From Tautonia sociabilis (lineage in GTDB: Bacteria; Planctomycetota; Planctomycetia; Isosphaerales; Isosphaeraceae), in assembly GCF_003977685.1 (NCBI RefSeq), contig NZ_RYZH01000041.1:1-64000 (forward strand): a stretch of 64,000 nt of DNA. Reading direction: 5' to 3'. Shown here piece after piece: positions 16,302 to 24,497 of the stretch. Numbering within the stretch: position 1 is the stretch's first letter; every line of letters starts with the position of its first letter. The position numbers and the translations under genes are program-made. The notes beneath the pieces are model-generated. The model made no database searches, had not been told where the DNA came from, and was given only the letters and a program-made list of their open reading frames with translations.

Positions 16302-19004
16302 ATGCCCATCAGGGTCCGTTGCCAGTGCGGCCAGAAGTTGAAGGCGCCGGACCACTTCGCGGGACAGCGCGTCCGATGCCCGATCTGCAAGACCAAGGTG
16401 CGCATCCCGATTCCCGACGATCCCGAGGGACTTCCGCCCGCTCCGATCCCGATCCCGAGCCCGTTCTCGGACGAGCCGACGAGCGATCCGGGGCCGTCGG
16501 CGGTCGAGTCGGGGGCATTCCCGGGAGAGCCGGCCGCTCCCCCGGACGAGGAAGGATGGGCGGCCCCTCCCCCGGAGGAGGCCGAGGAGTTCCCGACGGC
16601 CCCGGCCTCGGTCCCGAGCCCGGCCGAGGGGGAGGGCGAGTCGGAGTGGAGGCCCAGGGAGTCGACCGGGGACCCAACCACCCAGGGCTGGCCGATCCCC
16701 GAGGAGCTTCGACGCCTGGGGGACGAGGTCTTCGGGACCGGGTTCGCCCCCCTGCCCGACGAGGCTCCCCTCCCCCCGATCGCCCCCGCTTCGGAGCCTC
16801 CCCCCTGGCCCGAGCCGGGCCCGGCCGGGTCGCCTTCCCGAGCCTGGCCGGAGATGCCCCCCCCCGCCGACCTGGGAGACCCCTGGGAGCCCCTGCCCGG
16901 CCCCGGAGCCTCCCCGGCCGAGCCGGCCTCCCCGGCCGAGGACCGGGAGGCCCCCTGGCCCCCTTCGACGCCGATCGCCCCGGAGCCGCTCGGGCCCCCG
17001 CCGGGACCGGACCCGGGCACCGGGACGGACGATCGGGATACCCTCTTGCCCGCCGTCGAGCCGGATCGGGGCGAGGCCCTCGGAATCGAACCTCCTCCCC
17101 CCGGGAACGTCGCCGACGCTAACGCTAACGCCAACGCCAACGCCGACGCCGAGGAGGCCGGGGCGACCATCATCGGCCCGGCGCCCTTTCCTCATCCTCC
17201 CTGGGTCCCGGAGGCCGAGGAGGAACCCCGGCCCGACCCCGGGTCGAGGACTCCCGAGGGCTTCTTCTCCGACCCCGAAGGGCCGACGCAGTACGACCCG
17301 ACGCTCTCCCCGGCCGAGCCGGAGGGGATCGAGGACCGCTCCCCCGGCGTCGAGCCGTCCCCAGCCGCCGAGCGTCCCCCTGCGGAGGAGTCCCAGCCGA
17401 CCGGCCCAACCCTCGTCGCCAGCCCCGGTCCCGACCCCGAGGGCCCGACGGCCTTCGAGCCGACCGCCGAGGGCCCGACGGCCGACCCCCTGGAAACCGA
17501 CGAAACCTTCGTCCAACCGCCCCCCGTTCCCCCCGAGCCCGATCCCTCCCCCGATCCCGATCCCGATCCCGAGCCCGATCCCGGACACCGGGAGGACCCT
17601 CCCACGATGGGAATGGCCGGGGTTTCGGCCGCGTGGGAGTCGCTTCCGGTCGAGTTCGAACCGGCCGACTCCCCGACGGGGGAGAACGAGGCCGACCGGC
17701 GGACTCCCGAGGCGGCGCCCGACTCGGCCCCGGGACCGGAATTCGACTCCGGGTGGTCGCCGATGGGAGCGTCGGAGTGGGAGGTCGAGGCTCCTCCCAC
17801 GGAACTCGGGGACGAGCCGGCGGCTGTCGGCCCGGCGATCTCCCCCGGAGCGATCCCCGGGGTTCCGGGCAGGCCGGGGCCGGGGGCCGTTCTCCCCGAG
17901 GGCCAGGACGAGACGGTGGAGTTCCCCTCCCCGTTCCGAGAGGAGCTGGTCGTCACCGTCCCGAGGCCAAGGCCGAGGCCGAGCCCGGCCCCGCCCGAGG
18001 GAGGCCGGCCAGCCCCGACGGCTTCGGAGAAGGCCCCCCTGCCGAGACGGCCGGGGCTCCAGCGCCGGGCCGAGGCGAGGGCCTCCCGCCGCCGTCGCCG
18101 GGCGGCCGGCTGGACGGTCCTCGCCCTGGGGGCGCTGCTGGCGGGCTCCTCGGCCGTCTTCGGCCTGATCCGGGGGAATGCGACCGGCTCGACCGGCCCG
18201 GAGGAGGCCGTCGGGAAGACCTCCCGTCCCGGAGGGAAGGGCGCGGGGGGGCCGGCGTCGGTGTCGGCCTCGGGTTCCTCCCGGGTCGGCTCGCTGCCGG
18301 AGCCGATCGTGACGGGCCGGCCGGCCGGCCCCGAGCCGGCCCGGTTCGAGGCCCCTCCGGAGCCGAGGCCGGCGACCGTCGCCGAGCTGCTCGGCCCGAA
18401 CCTGGTGCTCAACCCCGGCGCCGAGCGGTTCACCCCCCTCGACGACGCGACCTCCCCGAGCGGCTCGGTCGACTTCGAGGGCTGGGAGCGGCTCGGATTC
18501 GTCGCCGCCAGGTCGCTGGCGGAGGACCCGATCCAGCCGATCGCCGTGGGAGCGCCCCCCGACCTGGGCGCCTTCTCCTTCCTCGGCGGCCTGCCGGAAG
18601 ACCGGGACGGCGTCCGGACGCTGCTCCGGCAGGCCGTCGACGTCTCCGTCCTGGCCGATCGCATCGACGCCGGCCGGATCCGGGTCGAGGCGTCGGCCTG
18701 GCTCGGCGGCCGGGACCAGACCCGGTCGTTCTCCCCCAACGACCGCTCGACCTTCACCGTCCGCTTCCTCGACGCCAACGGCGACGAGCGGCCCGGTACC
18801 GCGATGACCCTGGGCCCGATTGACGACGGGATGCTCCAGTCCGGCCCCCCCGACCTCCCGCTGATGGCCCCCGTCTCCGGGGCCGGCCCCGTCCCGGCCG
18901 GCACCCGGGCCCTCGTCTTCGAGCTCGCCTTCGACCTCCGAGCCGGCGCCGTCATCGACGCCTCGGCCGACGACCTGCTCGTCTCCCTCTCCGAGGCCCC
19001 CTGA
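16302..19004 (+). CDS. Zinc-ribbon protein with long Pro/Glu linker, one membrane segment and extracellular domain
   Basis: A 900-residue protein I cannot assign to a known function. Residues 1-32 are a zinc ribbon (C7, C9, C26, C29), a type common at the N-termini of planctomycete proteins. Residues about 35-590 are low-complexity, rich in Pro, Glu, Ala and Gly, with dipeptide runs (NANANANA near 270-280; PDPDPDPEPDP near 410-425). A basic stretch precedes one membrane helix at about 605-625 (LALGALLAGSSAVFGLI). The C-terminus (about 690-900) is an ordered beta-rich domain beginning NLVLNPGAERF, resembling carbohydrate-binding or DUF642-like modules. The predicted topology is cytoplasmic zinc ribbon and linker, external C-terminal domain. 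A convergent hairpin follows the stop. Confidence 0.8.
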   Translation: MPIRVRCQCGQKLKAPDHFAGQRVRCPICKTKVRIPIPDDPEGLPPAPIPIPSPFSDEPTSDPGPSAVESGAFPGEPAAPPDEEGWAAPPPEEAEEFPTAPASVPSPAEGEGESEWRPRESTGDPTTQGWPIPEELRRLGDEVFGTGFAPLPDEAPLPPIAPASEPPPWPEPGPAGSPSRAWPEMPPPADLGDPWEPLPGPGASPAEPASPAEDREAPWPPSTPIAPEPLGPPPGPDPGTGTDDRDTLLPAVEPDRGEALGIEPPPPGNVADANANANANADAEEAGATIIGPAPFPHPPWVPEAEEEPRPDPGSRTPEGFFSDPEGPTQYDPTLSPAEPEGIEDRSPGVEPSPAAERPPAEESQPTGPTLVASPGPDPEGPTAFEPTAEGPTADPLETDETFVQPPPVPPEPDPSPDPDPDPEPDPGHREDPPTMGMAGVSAAWESLPVEFEPADSPTGENEADRRTPEAAPDSAPGPEFDSGWSPMGASEWEVEAPPTELGDEPAAVGPAISPGAIPGVPGRPGPGAVLPEGQDETVEFPSPFREELVVTVPRPRPRPSPAPPEGGRPAPTASEKAPLPRRPGLQRRAEARASRRRRRAAGWTVLALGALLAGSSAVFGLIRGNATGSTGPEEAVGKTSRPGGKGAGGPASVSASGSSRVGSLPEPIVTGRPAGPEPARFEAPPEPRPATVAELLGPNLVLNPGAERFTPLDDATSPSGSVDFEGWERLGFVAARSLAEDPIQPIAVGAPPDLGAFSFLGGLPEDRDGVRTLLRQAVDVSVLADRIDAGRIRVEASAWLGGRDQTRSFSPNDRSTFTVRFLDANGDERPGTAMTLGPIDDGMLQSGPPDLPLMAPVSGAGPVPAGTRALVFELAFDLRAGAVIDASADDLLVSLSEAP

Positions 19005-19049
19005 CCCCGCCGACCAGAAGCCCGGCGTGCCCCTCGTTCTGGGGCGGGG
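19005..19049. terminator. Bidirectional hairpin terminator
   Basis: CCCCGC...CCAGAA (19005-19019) pairs with TTCTGG...GCGGGG (19037-19049), with a small internal bulge and a 17-nt loop. It sits immediately after the zinc-ribbon stop codon, between convergent genes. Confidence 0.6.
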
Positions 19050-19093
19050 GAGACCCGGGCCGGCGGCGAGGCGATCGGTGAAGAACGCCGGCC

Positions 19094-19816
19094 TCACTTC
19101 CAGGCGTGGAAGACCATGCGGCCGTACCGGCTGCGGCCGGAGCCGACGACGTCGTAGCTCCAGGGCCGGCGGGGGGAGGAGCGGATGTCGGACCAGCCGC
19201 GCTCGACCCGGGAGAAGCCGACCGTGCGGAGCATCGCCTCAACGGCCGGGGGGTTCGGGCCGACCCAGTTGGAGAGGTCGTTGGCGCACTCGGTGCCGGG
19301 ATAGTAGGCGATGGCGGGCCGGTCGCACTCGACCAGGTCGACGTGCGTCTCCAGGATCAGGTGATTCTCAGCCACCGCGGCCACGCGCTTCAGGACGTAG
19401 ACCGGATCCTGGACGTGGTAGAGCACGCCGAGGAAGAGGACCAGGTCGAAGGTGCCGCCCACGGCCTCGGGGGTCAGGTCGTAGACGTCGCAGTCGACGT
19501 CCTCGACGAGCGTCGAGCCGAACGCGGCGCGGGCCAGCTCGAAGCCGGCCTTGCCGACGACCGGGTCGTTCCAGACAACGTGGTCCATCGCCACGACCCG
19601 GGAAGCCCCTCGGCGCTCGGCCTCGAAGGCCATGAAGCCGTCCCAGGTGCCGATGTCCAGCACCCGCTTGCCCGTCAGGTCGGCCGGCAGGCCCACCTCC
19701 TCGGCCCGGCGCTCGGCGTCGACCACGCCGGGCGTGCGGATGCCGTCGCCCAGGTCCATGGCGTACCACCAGTGGATCCGTCGGATCTGCTCGGGCAGGG
19801 CGGCGGTCGATTCCAT
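19094..19816 (-). CDS. Class I SAM-dependent methyltransferase (CmoB/DUF1698-like)
   Basis: A 240-residue methyltransferase. The N-terminal WWYAMDLGDGIRTPG phrase and motif I LDIGTWDG (DxGxxxG), then an acidic residue after strand 2 (AMDH) and LFLGVLYHV in motif IV, match the CmoB/DUF1698-like group, which includes tRNA-wobble-uridine and small-molecule methylating enzymes. The true substrate cannot be told. The start at 19816 has GGAGGGAG 8 nt upstream and gives the expected N-terminus; longer readings are Arg/Pro-rich. It is convergent with the zinc-ribbon gene and follows ThuA on the same strand, 212 bp away. Confidence 0.82.
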   Translation of the reverse strand: MESTAALPEQIRRIHWWYAMDLGDGIRTPGVVDAERRAEEVGLPADLTGKRVLDIGTWDGFMAFEAERRGASRVVAMDHVVWNDPVVGKAGFELARAAFGSTLVEDVDCDVYDLTPEAVGGTFDLVLFLGVLYHVQDPVYVLKRVAAVAENHLILETHVDLVECDRPAIAYYPGTECANDLSNWVGPNPPAVEAMLRTVGFSRVERGWSDIRSSPRRPWSYDVVGSGRSRYGRMVFHAWK

Positions 19817-20028
19817 CGGCGGGCTCCCTCCGATTCGGGGACGGACGCGATCCGGGATCGGCCTCGGCTCGGGGAGGGGAGTCTCGGGGAGGGATGGCCG
19901 ACAAGAACGACGAAATTCGTTGCTTCTCGGAACGAGACGCGGGCGGATGCTAACCCGGCGCCGGACGGCGGTCAAGGCGATCGCCGAGCGGCCCCGGGGC
20001 CGCTCGGCCGGTCTGGGAGAGGGGGCGG

Positions 20029-20868
20029 TCAGCGGCCGGGGACTCGGGGGTCGGGGGGAAGGGTGAGGTCGGCCTCGCTGGCCTCGACGGGGGCTCCCCC
20101 CTCGGGGACCTCGAGGCCAGCGGCCCAGAGGATGCCGTTGACGACCGATCGGCGGAAGGCGGGGATCGCGAAGCAGTGGTGGAAGTGGCCGCAGACGTAG
20201 CCGAACGACCGGCCGCCGCCGGGGCGCTCGTAGATCCAGCCGACGGGGGCGTCGGTCCCCTGGACCTCGGCGAGGATGACGGGCCGGGCCTCGTCCAGAT
20301 GCTTGAGCTTGATGTAATATTCATCCCTCATGGGAGTGGCCTCCCAGCCCCGGGCGATCGGGTGGGAGGGGTCGGCCGGGCGGATGGCCGAGTCGACCAC
20401 GGGGATCTCGGAGCCGATCTCCCGGCTGAACCAGCCCCCCATGAGCTCCAGGTACCTCGGGCCGTTCCCGGCACTCGCCCCGGTGCCCCAGTGCAGCGCG
20501 ACGAGGCCGACGCCGTCGGCCGCCAGCCGCTCGGCCTGCTCTCGGTGGGAGGGGTCGAGCAGCACGTCGCCGCCATTGGCGGTGTAAAGGACGATCGCGT
20601 CGACCCCCTCGACGGCCTCGGGGGCGGTCGGCCAGCCGTTCGAGACGACCGCCTCGACGCCGGGGGTCTGCTCCAGGCAGGTCTTCAACAGGGCGCACTC
20701 GGCCATGTATTCGTGGGTCGCGGGCGGGTGGTCGCGGTCCTTGCCGATGAGCAGGATCTTCGTCGCCCCCGGATCCTGCCGGGCGAGGGCCGGGGAGGCC
20801 TCCCCCGAGGCCAGGGCCAGGGCCAGGGTGAAAACGAGGGCCGGAGCGATCGCGGGGTGTCGGGTCAT
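20029..20868 (-). CDS. ThuA-like domain protein, secreted
   Basis: A 279-residue exported protein of the ThuA (trehalose-utilisation) fold, a class I glutamine-amidotransferase-like fold widespread in planctomycetes. The signal peptide (about 1-30) has an LALALA core written in a six-base DNA repeat. Hallmarks are the KILLIGKDRDHPP start, DAIVLYTANGG, ALHWGTGA, a DEYYIKLK strand and the GHFHHCF end region (FGYVCGHF). ThuA-like proteins are linked to sugar catabolism, but most lack a defined reaction. GGGAG lies 6-7 nt before the ATG. BatA/VWA precedes it on the same strand, with no evidence of shared function. Confidence 0.88.
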   Translation of the reverse strand: MTRHPAIAPALVFTLALALASGEASPALARQDPGATKILLIGKDRDHPPATHEYMAECALLKTCLEQTPGVEAVVSNGWPTAPEAVEGVDAIVLYTANGGDVLLDPSHREQAERLAADGVGLVALHWGTGASAGNGPRYLELMGGWFSREIGSEIPVVDSAIRPADPSHPIARGWEATPMRDEYYIKLKHLDEARPVILAEVQGTDAPVGWIYERPGGGRSFGYVCGHFHHCFAIPAFRRSVVNGILWAAGLEVPEGGAPVEASEADLTLPPDPRVPGR

Positions 20869-21009
20869 GGTCGTCTCCCGGGAGGGTCGCCGCTCGGTCG
20901 ATCGGGAGCGCCCCTCGGGCGCCCCCCGCTCCCGGATTCTGCCCCGACGCTCCCCACCCCGCAACGGCCGGGTACCCGGGCAGATCGATCCCGAGACGGG
21001 GGCCGAGCG

Positions 21010-23238
21010 TCAGCCGCCGGCCGGTTCCATCGAGGAAACCGGCGAGCCGCGGCGGAGGGCAAGGCGGTTCGTGAGCCAGACCTCCAGGCAGAGCCCGGCC
21101 AGGGCGGCCAGGAGCAGCGCCCGCCAGAGGGGGCGGGCCGAGGGGACGGGGGCGTCCCCGGCGAGCTCGCCGGAGAAGGCCAGGGGCCAGCCGTCGGCCA
21201 GGGCCTGGCGGTCGGAGGGGGAGAGCGGGGCGTCGTCCCGAGCCTGGGCGTCGGCGCCGGAGACAAGGCGGTAGGAGGGGCCGCCGGGCAGGTCGAAGCG
21301 GTAGAGGCCGGGCTCGTCGGGGTCGTCGAGCCGGGCGAAGGCGGGGGGGGCTCCCGGATCGACCGCTCGGTCGATCGGGGCGGCGGCGACCCGGCCGGAG
21401 GGGGTGCGCACGGGGACCGAGGCGAGGTCGGCCGGGGGGGCGGGGTCGATCGGCACGAGGATCGGCTCGCCGGCTCGGGAGGCCCGAGCGCCGGGATCGG
21501 GGTCGGCCAGCCGGGAGACGAGCCGGTGGACGAACGGGACGAAGTCCGGATTGGCCGGCAGCGTGCCCCCCTCGGCGTCGAGCGGGCCGGCGAGCACGGC
21601 GACCCGGCCGGCGCCGGCGGGACGCTCGACGAGCCAGGGATCCCCGGTGTCGAGCCGGCCGGCGACCGAGGCGGGAGGGCGGCCGTCGGCCTCGGCGGGC
21701 TCCAGCGTGACGTAGGAGAACAGCGAGGCCGAGCCGAGGGGGGGCGACTCTCCCCGGCCAAGCGGCCCGAGCACCGCGCCGGAGAAGCTGGCCGGAGAGG
21801 GTCGGGCGACCGCCTCCCGCCCGAGGAACCGGCCCCGGGTCGGCCCGAGTCGGGCGGGGAGCCAGCCGAGGCCTCCCCGGTAGGCATCGGCGTTCCAGGA
21901 GTCGGCCCGGGTCCGGTCGCCCGGCAGGACGAGCACCCCGCCTCCTCGGTCGAGGAACGCGGAGACGGCATCGAGCTGGGCGGGAGCCAACCGATCGACG
22001 TTCGCGAGCACAAGCACCCGGCAGCCCGAGAGCGCTTTGGCGTCAAGCCCCTCGGCCGGGACGACCTCGGCGCGGACCTGGGGGCTCTCCTCGCCTCGGG
22101 GGGCCAGGGCGGCCCGGAGAAAGTCGACCTCTCCGGTCATCGGCTCCAGCCCCGGCTCGCCGTCGACCAGCAGCACGGGCAGCGCCTCGGCCACCGCGAC
22201 GACGGCGGCCGCCTCGTCGTTCGAGGAGAGCGGATCCGGGGCGGATCCGGGAACGAGCCGGACGGCGACCGCGTGCGATCCCCGATCCCTCAGGGTCGCC
22301 CGGAACTCGACCGCCGCCGTCCCTCCCGGGGGCAGCGGGCCGACGGCCCGGGTCGAGCCGGGAGCGGGGACCCCGTCGATCAGCAGCTCCACGGGCCGAT
22401 CCAGCGGAGCCGGGCCGAGGTTCCGGATCGAGGCCGAGACGACGATCGTCCCCCCCGGCGCCACCAGGGGGCGAGACGCCCGGACGTCGAGCACCATGCC
22501 GTCGCTCGCCCCGGCGTCGGGAGCGACCGGGAACGCTTCGACGGCGATCCGGGTCGGCCTGGGGAGGCGGTCGAACAGCTCCCGGAGCAGCCGCCAGCGG
22601 CCGAGGTCGTCGGGCGTCCAGGGGCCTCGGGAGCCGTCGGTCAGCACGACGACCTCGGCGGTCGGGTTCCGGCCCCCCTGCTCCAGGATGCGGAACGCCT
22701 CCGCCAGGGCCGCCGGCAGGTCCCCCGAGCCGGCAGGGGGCGGCAGGGCGTCGAGGGCCGCTCGGAGGCGGTCGGGGTCGACGCTCGGCGGGTCGAGCAC
22801 GGGGCGGGGGCGCTCGCCGGCTCGGACCAGGGCGACGCGGTCGCCGGGGCCGAGGGCGTCGAGGAAGGCCGAGGCCCACCGTCCCGCCTGCTCCGCCGGG
22901 GAGGTGCCTCCTCCTCTCCTCGCCATGCCGGCGGAGCCGTCGACGACGAGCACCACATCCCTCGCCCCCCTGCCCTCCCCGTCGGCGCCCGGGGACGGGC
23001 CAGCCGACCAGATCGGCCGAGCCGCCGCCAGGGCGACCACCGCCAGCAGCAGCATCCGGGCCGCCAGCAGCAGCCACTCGGCCAGCCGGATCCGGGTCCG
23101 AGCCCTCCTGCCCAGCTCGAGGAACTGCATCGCCCCCCAGGGGACGGTGGGAACCCGACGCCGGCTCAGCAGGTGGATCAGCACCGGCAAGGCCACCCCG
23201 AGCAGGCCCAGCAGCATCGCGGCGTTGGCGAAGCTCAC
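21010..23238 (-). CDS. BatA/VWA-domain membrane protein
   Basis: A 742-residue protein. It begins with a BatA N-terminal module (two membrane helices around LLGLLGVALPVLIHLLSRRR and LLLAARMLLLAVVALAA). A von Willebrand factor A domain follows (about 115-290) and long extracellular beta-rich and GATase-like stretches. It ends with one membrane helix (LWRALLLAALAGLCLEVWL) and a short tail. The metal-binding MIDAS motif reads DGSAG, not DxSxS, so metal-dependent ligand binding may be altered. In other bacteria BatA sits with MoxR, DUF58 and BatB; none is adjacent here. The GTG at 23238 gives the usual VSFAN start; longer frames are Pro/Arg-rich. Confidence 0.85.
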   Translation of the reverse strand: MSFANAAMLLGLLGVALPVLIHLLSRRRVPTVPWGAMQFLELGRRARTRIRLAEWLLLAARMLLLAVVALAAARPIWSAGPSPGADGEGRGARDVVLVVDGSAGMARRGGGTSPAEQAGRWASAFLDALGPGDRVALVRAGERPRPVLDPPSVDPDRLRAALDALPPPAGSGDLPAALAEAFRILEQGGRNPTAEVVVLTDGSRGPWTPDDLGRWRLLRELFDRLPRPTRIAVEAFPVAPDAGASDGMVLDVRASRPLVAPGGTIVVSASIRNLGPAPLDRPVELLIDGVPAPGSTRAVGPLPPGGTAAVEFRATLRDRGSHAVAVRLVPGSAPDPLSSNDEAAAVVAVAEALPVLLVDGEPGLEPMTGEVDFLRAALAPRGEESPQVRAEVVPAEGLDAKALSGCRVLVLANVDRLAPAQLDAVSAFLDRGGGVLVLPGDRTRADSWNADAYRGGLGWLPARLGPTRGRFLGREAVARPSPASFSGAVLGPLGRGESPPLGSASLFSYVTLEPAEADGRPPASVAGRLDTGDPWLVERPAGAGRVAVLAGPLDAEGGTLPANPDFVPFVHRLVSRLADPDPGARASRAGEPILVPIDPAPPADLASVPVRTPSGRVAAAPIDRAVDPGAPPAFARLDDPDEPGLYRFDLPGGPSYRLVSGADAQARDDAPLSPSDRQALADGWPLAFSGELAGDAPVPSARPLWRALLLAALAGLCLEVWLTNRLALRRGSPVSSMEPAGG

Positions 23239-23482
23239 GCGAGGGCCCCCGTCGGGAGGGCGCCGCGGGGCCGGTTCGGGCTGAGGGGGGCGGGAGCGGG
23301 GGGCATCGGGGGCGGGAGGGCTCGGCTCGATTCGGCTCGGCTGTCCGGATCCGGGGGATCTGCTACGATTGACGATCAATCCCGTCCGGTCCACCATCCT
23401 ACGGCCCTCCTCCGACGGGCCGCAAGCAAGCGATCATCGCGACCGCCCCGCTCTCCCGATCTCGGCCCGAGGAGCCCCGAGC

Positions 23483-24205
23483 ATGGCCACCTCCCCCCGA
23501 CTCCGGCCGATCGACTACCCGACCTCCGACGGCAAGCCGATGGCCGAGACCGACCGGCACCGCCGGCTCATGATGGATCTCATCGAGACGCTGGAGGAAC
23601 GGTACGCCGACGACCCGGGGGTCTATGTCTCGGGAGACCTGCTCCTGTTCTACGAGGAGGGGAACAAACGCCGGCACGTCGCGCCGGACGTCTTCGTCAC
23701 CTTCGGCATCCCGAAGCGAGCCCGGGACCACGACCTGCTCTGGCTGGAGGGGAAGGGGCCCGACGTGGTCATCGAGGTCACCTCCAAGACCACCCGACGC
23801 GAGGACCAGACAAAGAAACGGACCCTCTACCAGGACGTGCTCCGCGTCCCCGAGTACTTCCAGATCGACCCGACCGAGGACGACCTGAAGCCCCCCTTCC
23901 AGGGCCATCGGCTCGTCGACGGGGCCTATGTCCCGATCGATCCCGTCAACGGCCGCCTGCCCAGCGCCGCGCTCGGGCTGCTGCTGGAACGCGACGGCGC
24001 CCACCTCCACCTGATCGACCCCGCCACCGGCCTCCGACTGCTGACCCCCCGAGAGCGGGCCGAGGAGGAGCACCGGCACCGGCTCGAGGCCGATCGCAAG
24101 CGAGCCGAGGCGGAGGCGAGGGCCGCCGAGGCCGAGGCGGAGAACGATCGGCTTCGCCGGGAACTGGAGGAACTGAGACGGACGCTGGGCCGGGGCGGAG
24201 CCTGA
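23483..24205 (+). CDS. Uma2 family (PD-(D/E)XK nuclease-like) protein with C-terminal coiled coil
   Basis: A 240-residue protein of the Uma2/DUF820 family, which has a restriction-endonuclease-like fold and is greatly expanded in cyanobacteria and planctomycetes. The core has VAPDVFVTFG and a catalytic-looking DVVIEVTSKTTRRED (E...K). The last 60 residues (about 180-240) form a charged coiled coil of Glu/Arg/Ala heptads. The biological role of Uma2 proteins is unresolved; nuclease activity is inferred from the fold. GAGGAG precedes the ATG at 23483. It is divergent from BatA with 244 bp between. Confidence 0.88.
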   Translation: MATSPRLRPIDYPTSDGKPMAETDRHRRLMMDLIETLEERYADDPGVYVSGDLLLFYEEGNKRRHVAPDVFVTFGIPKRARDHDLLWLEGKGPDVVIEVTSKTTRREDQTKKRTLYQDVLRVPEYFQIDPTEDDLKPPFQGHRLVDGAYVPIDPVNGRLPSAALGLLLERDGAHLHLIDPATGLRLLTPRERAEEEHRHRLEADRKRAEAEARAAEAEAENDRLRRELEELRRTLGRGGA

Positions 24206-24497
24206 TCGGAACGGGCCCAGGGGGCGATCGAGCCCGTCGCCTTCGGTCGTCGCCTTCGGTCAAGGTCGGCCCGCGACGACCGGCTCCCGTCCCGCTCTCC
24301 CCCCGATCGCCGCCCTCGCCCTCCTCCGAGTAGCCTCTCCCGATCGAGGGACCGCGATCGCCCCCCGCAAATCGCTCTCCCGGGCCGGGGGATGCGGCCG
24401 ATGATTCCCGGGGGCACCGGCGGTCGACGGGTTGACTGGACATGCACAATTGGGTGAAATCAATCGATCCCGTCTGCCCCTCTGGAGCCGCGAGCCG

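Noticed and set aside
16029..19097. Very long minus-strand open frame (about 1000 codons) opposite the zinc-ribbon gene
   Set aside because: Composition is Arg/Gly/Pro-biased without any recognised motif; the plus strand has a clear zinc ribbon, membrane helix and ordered C-terminus. High GC explains long antisense frames.
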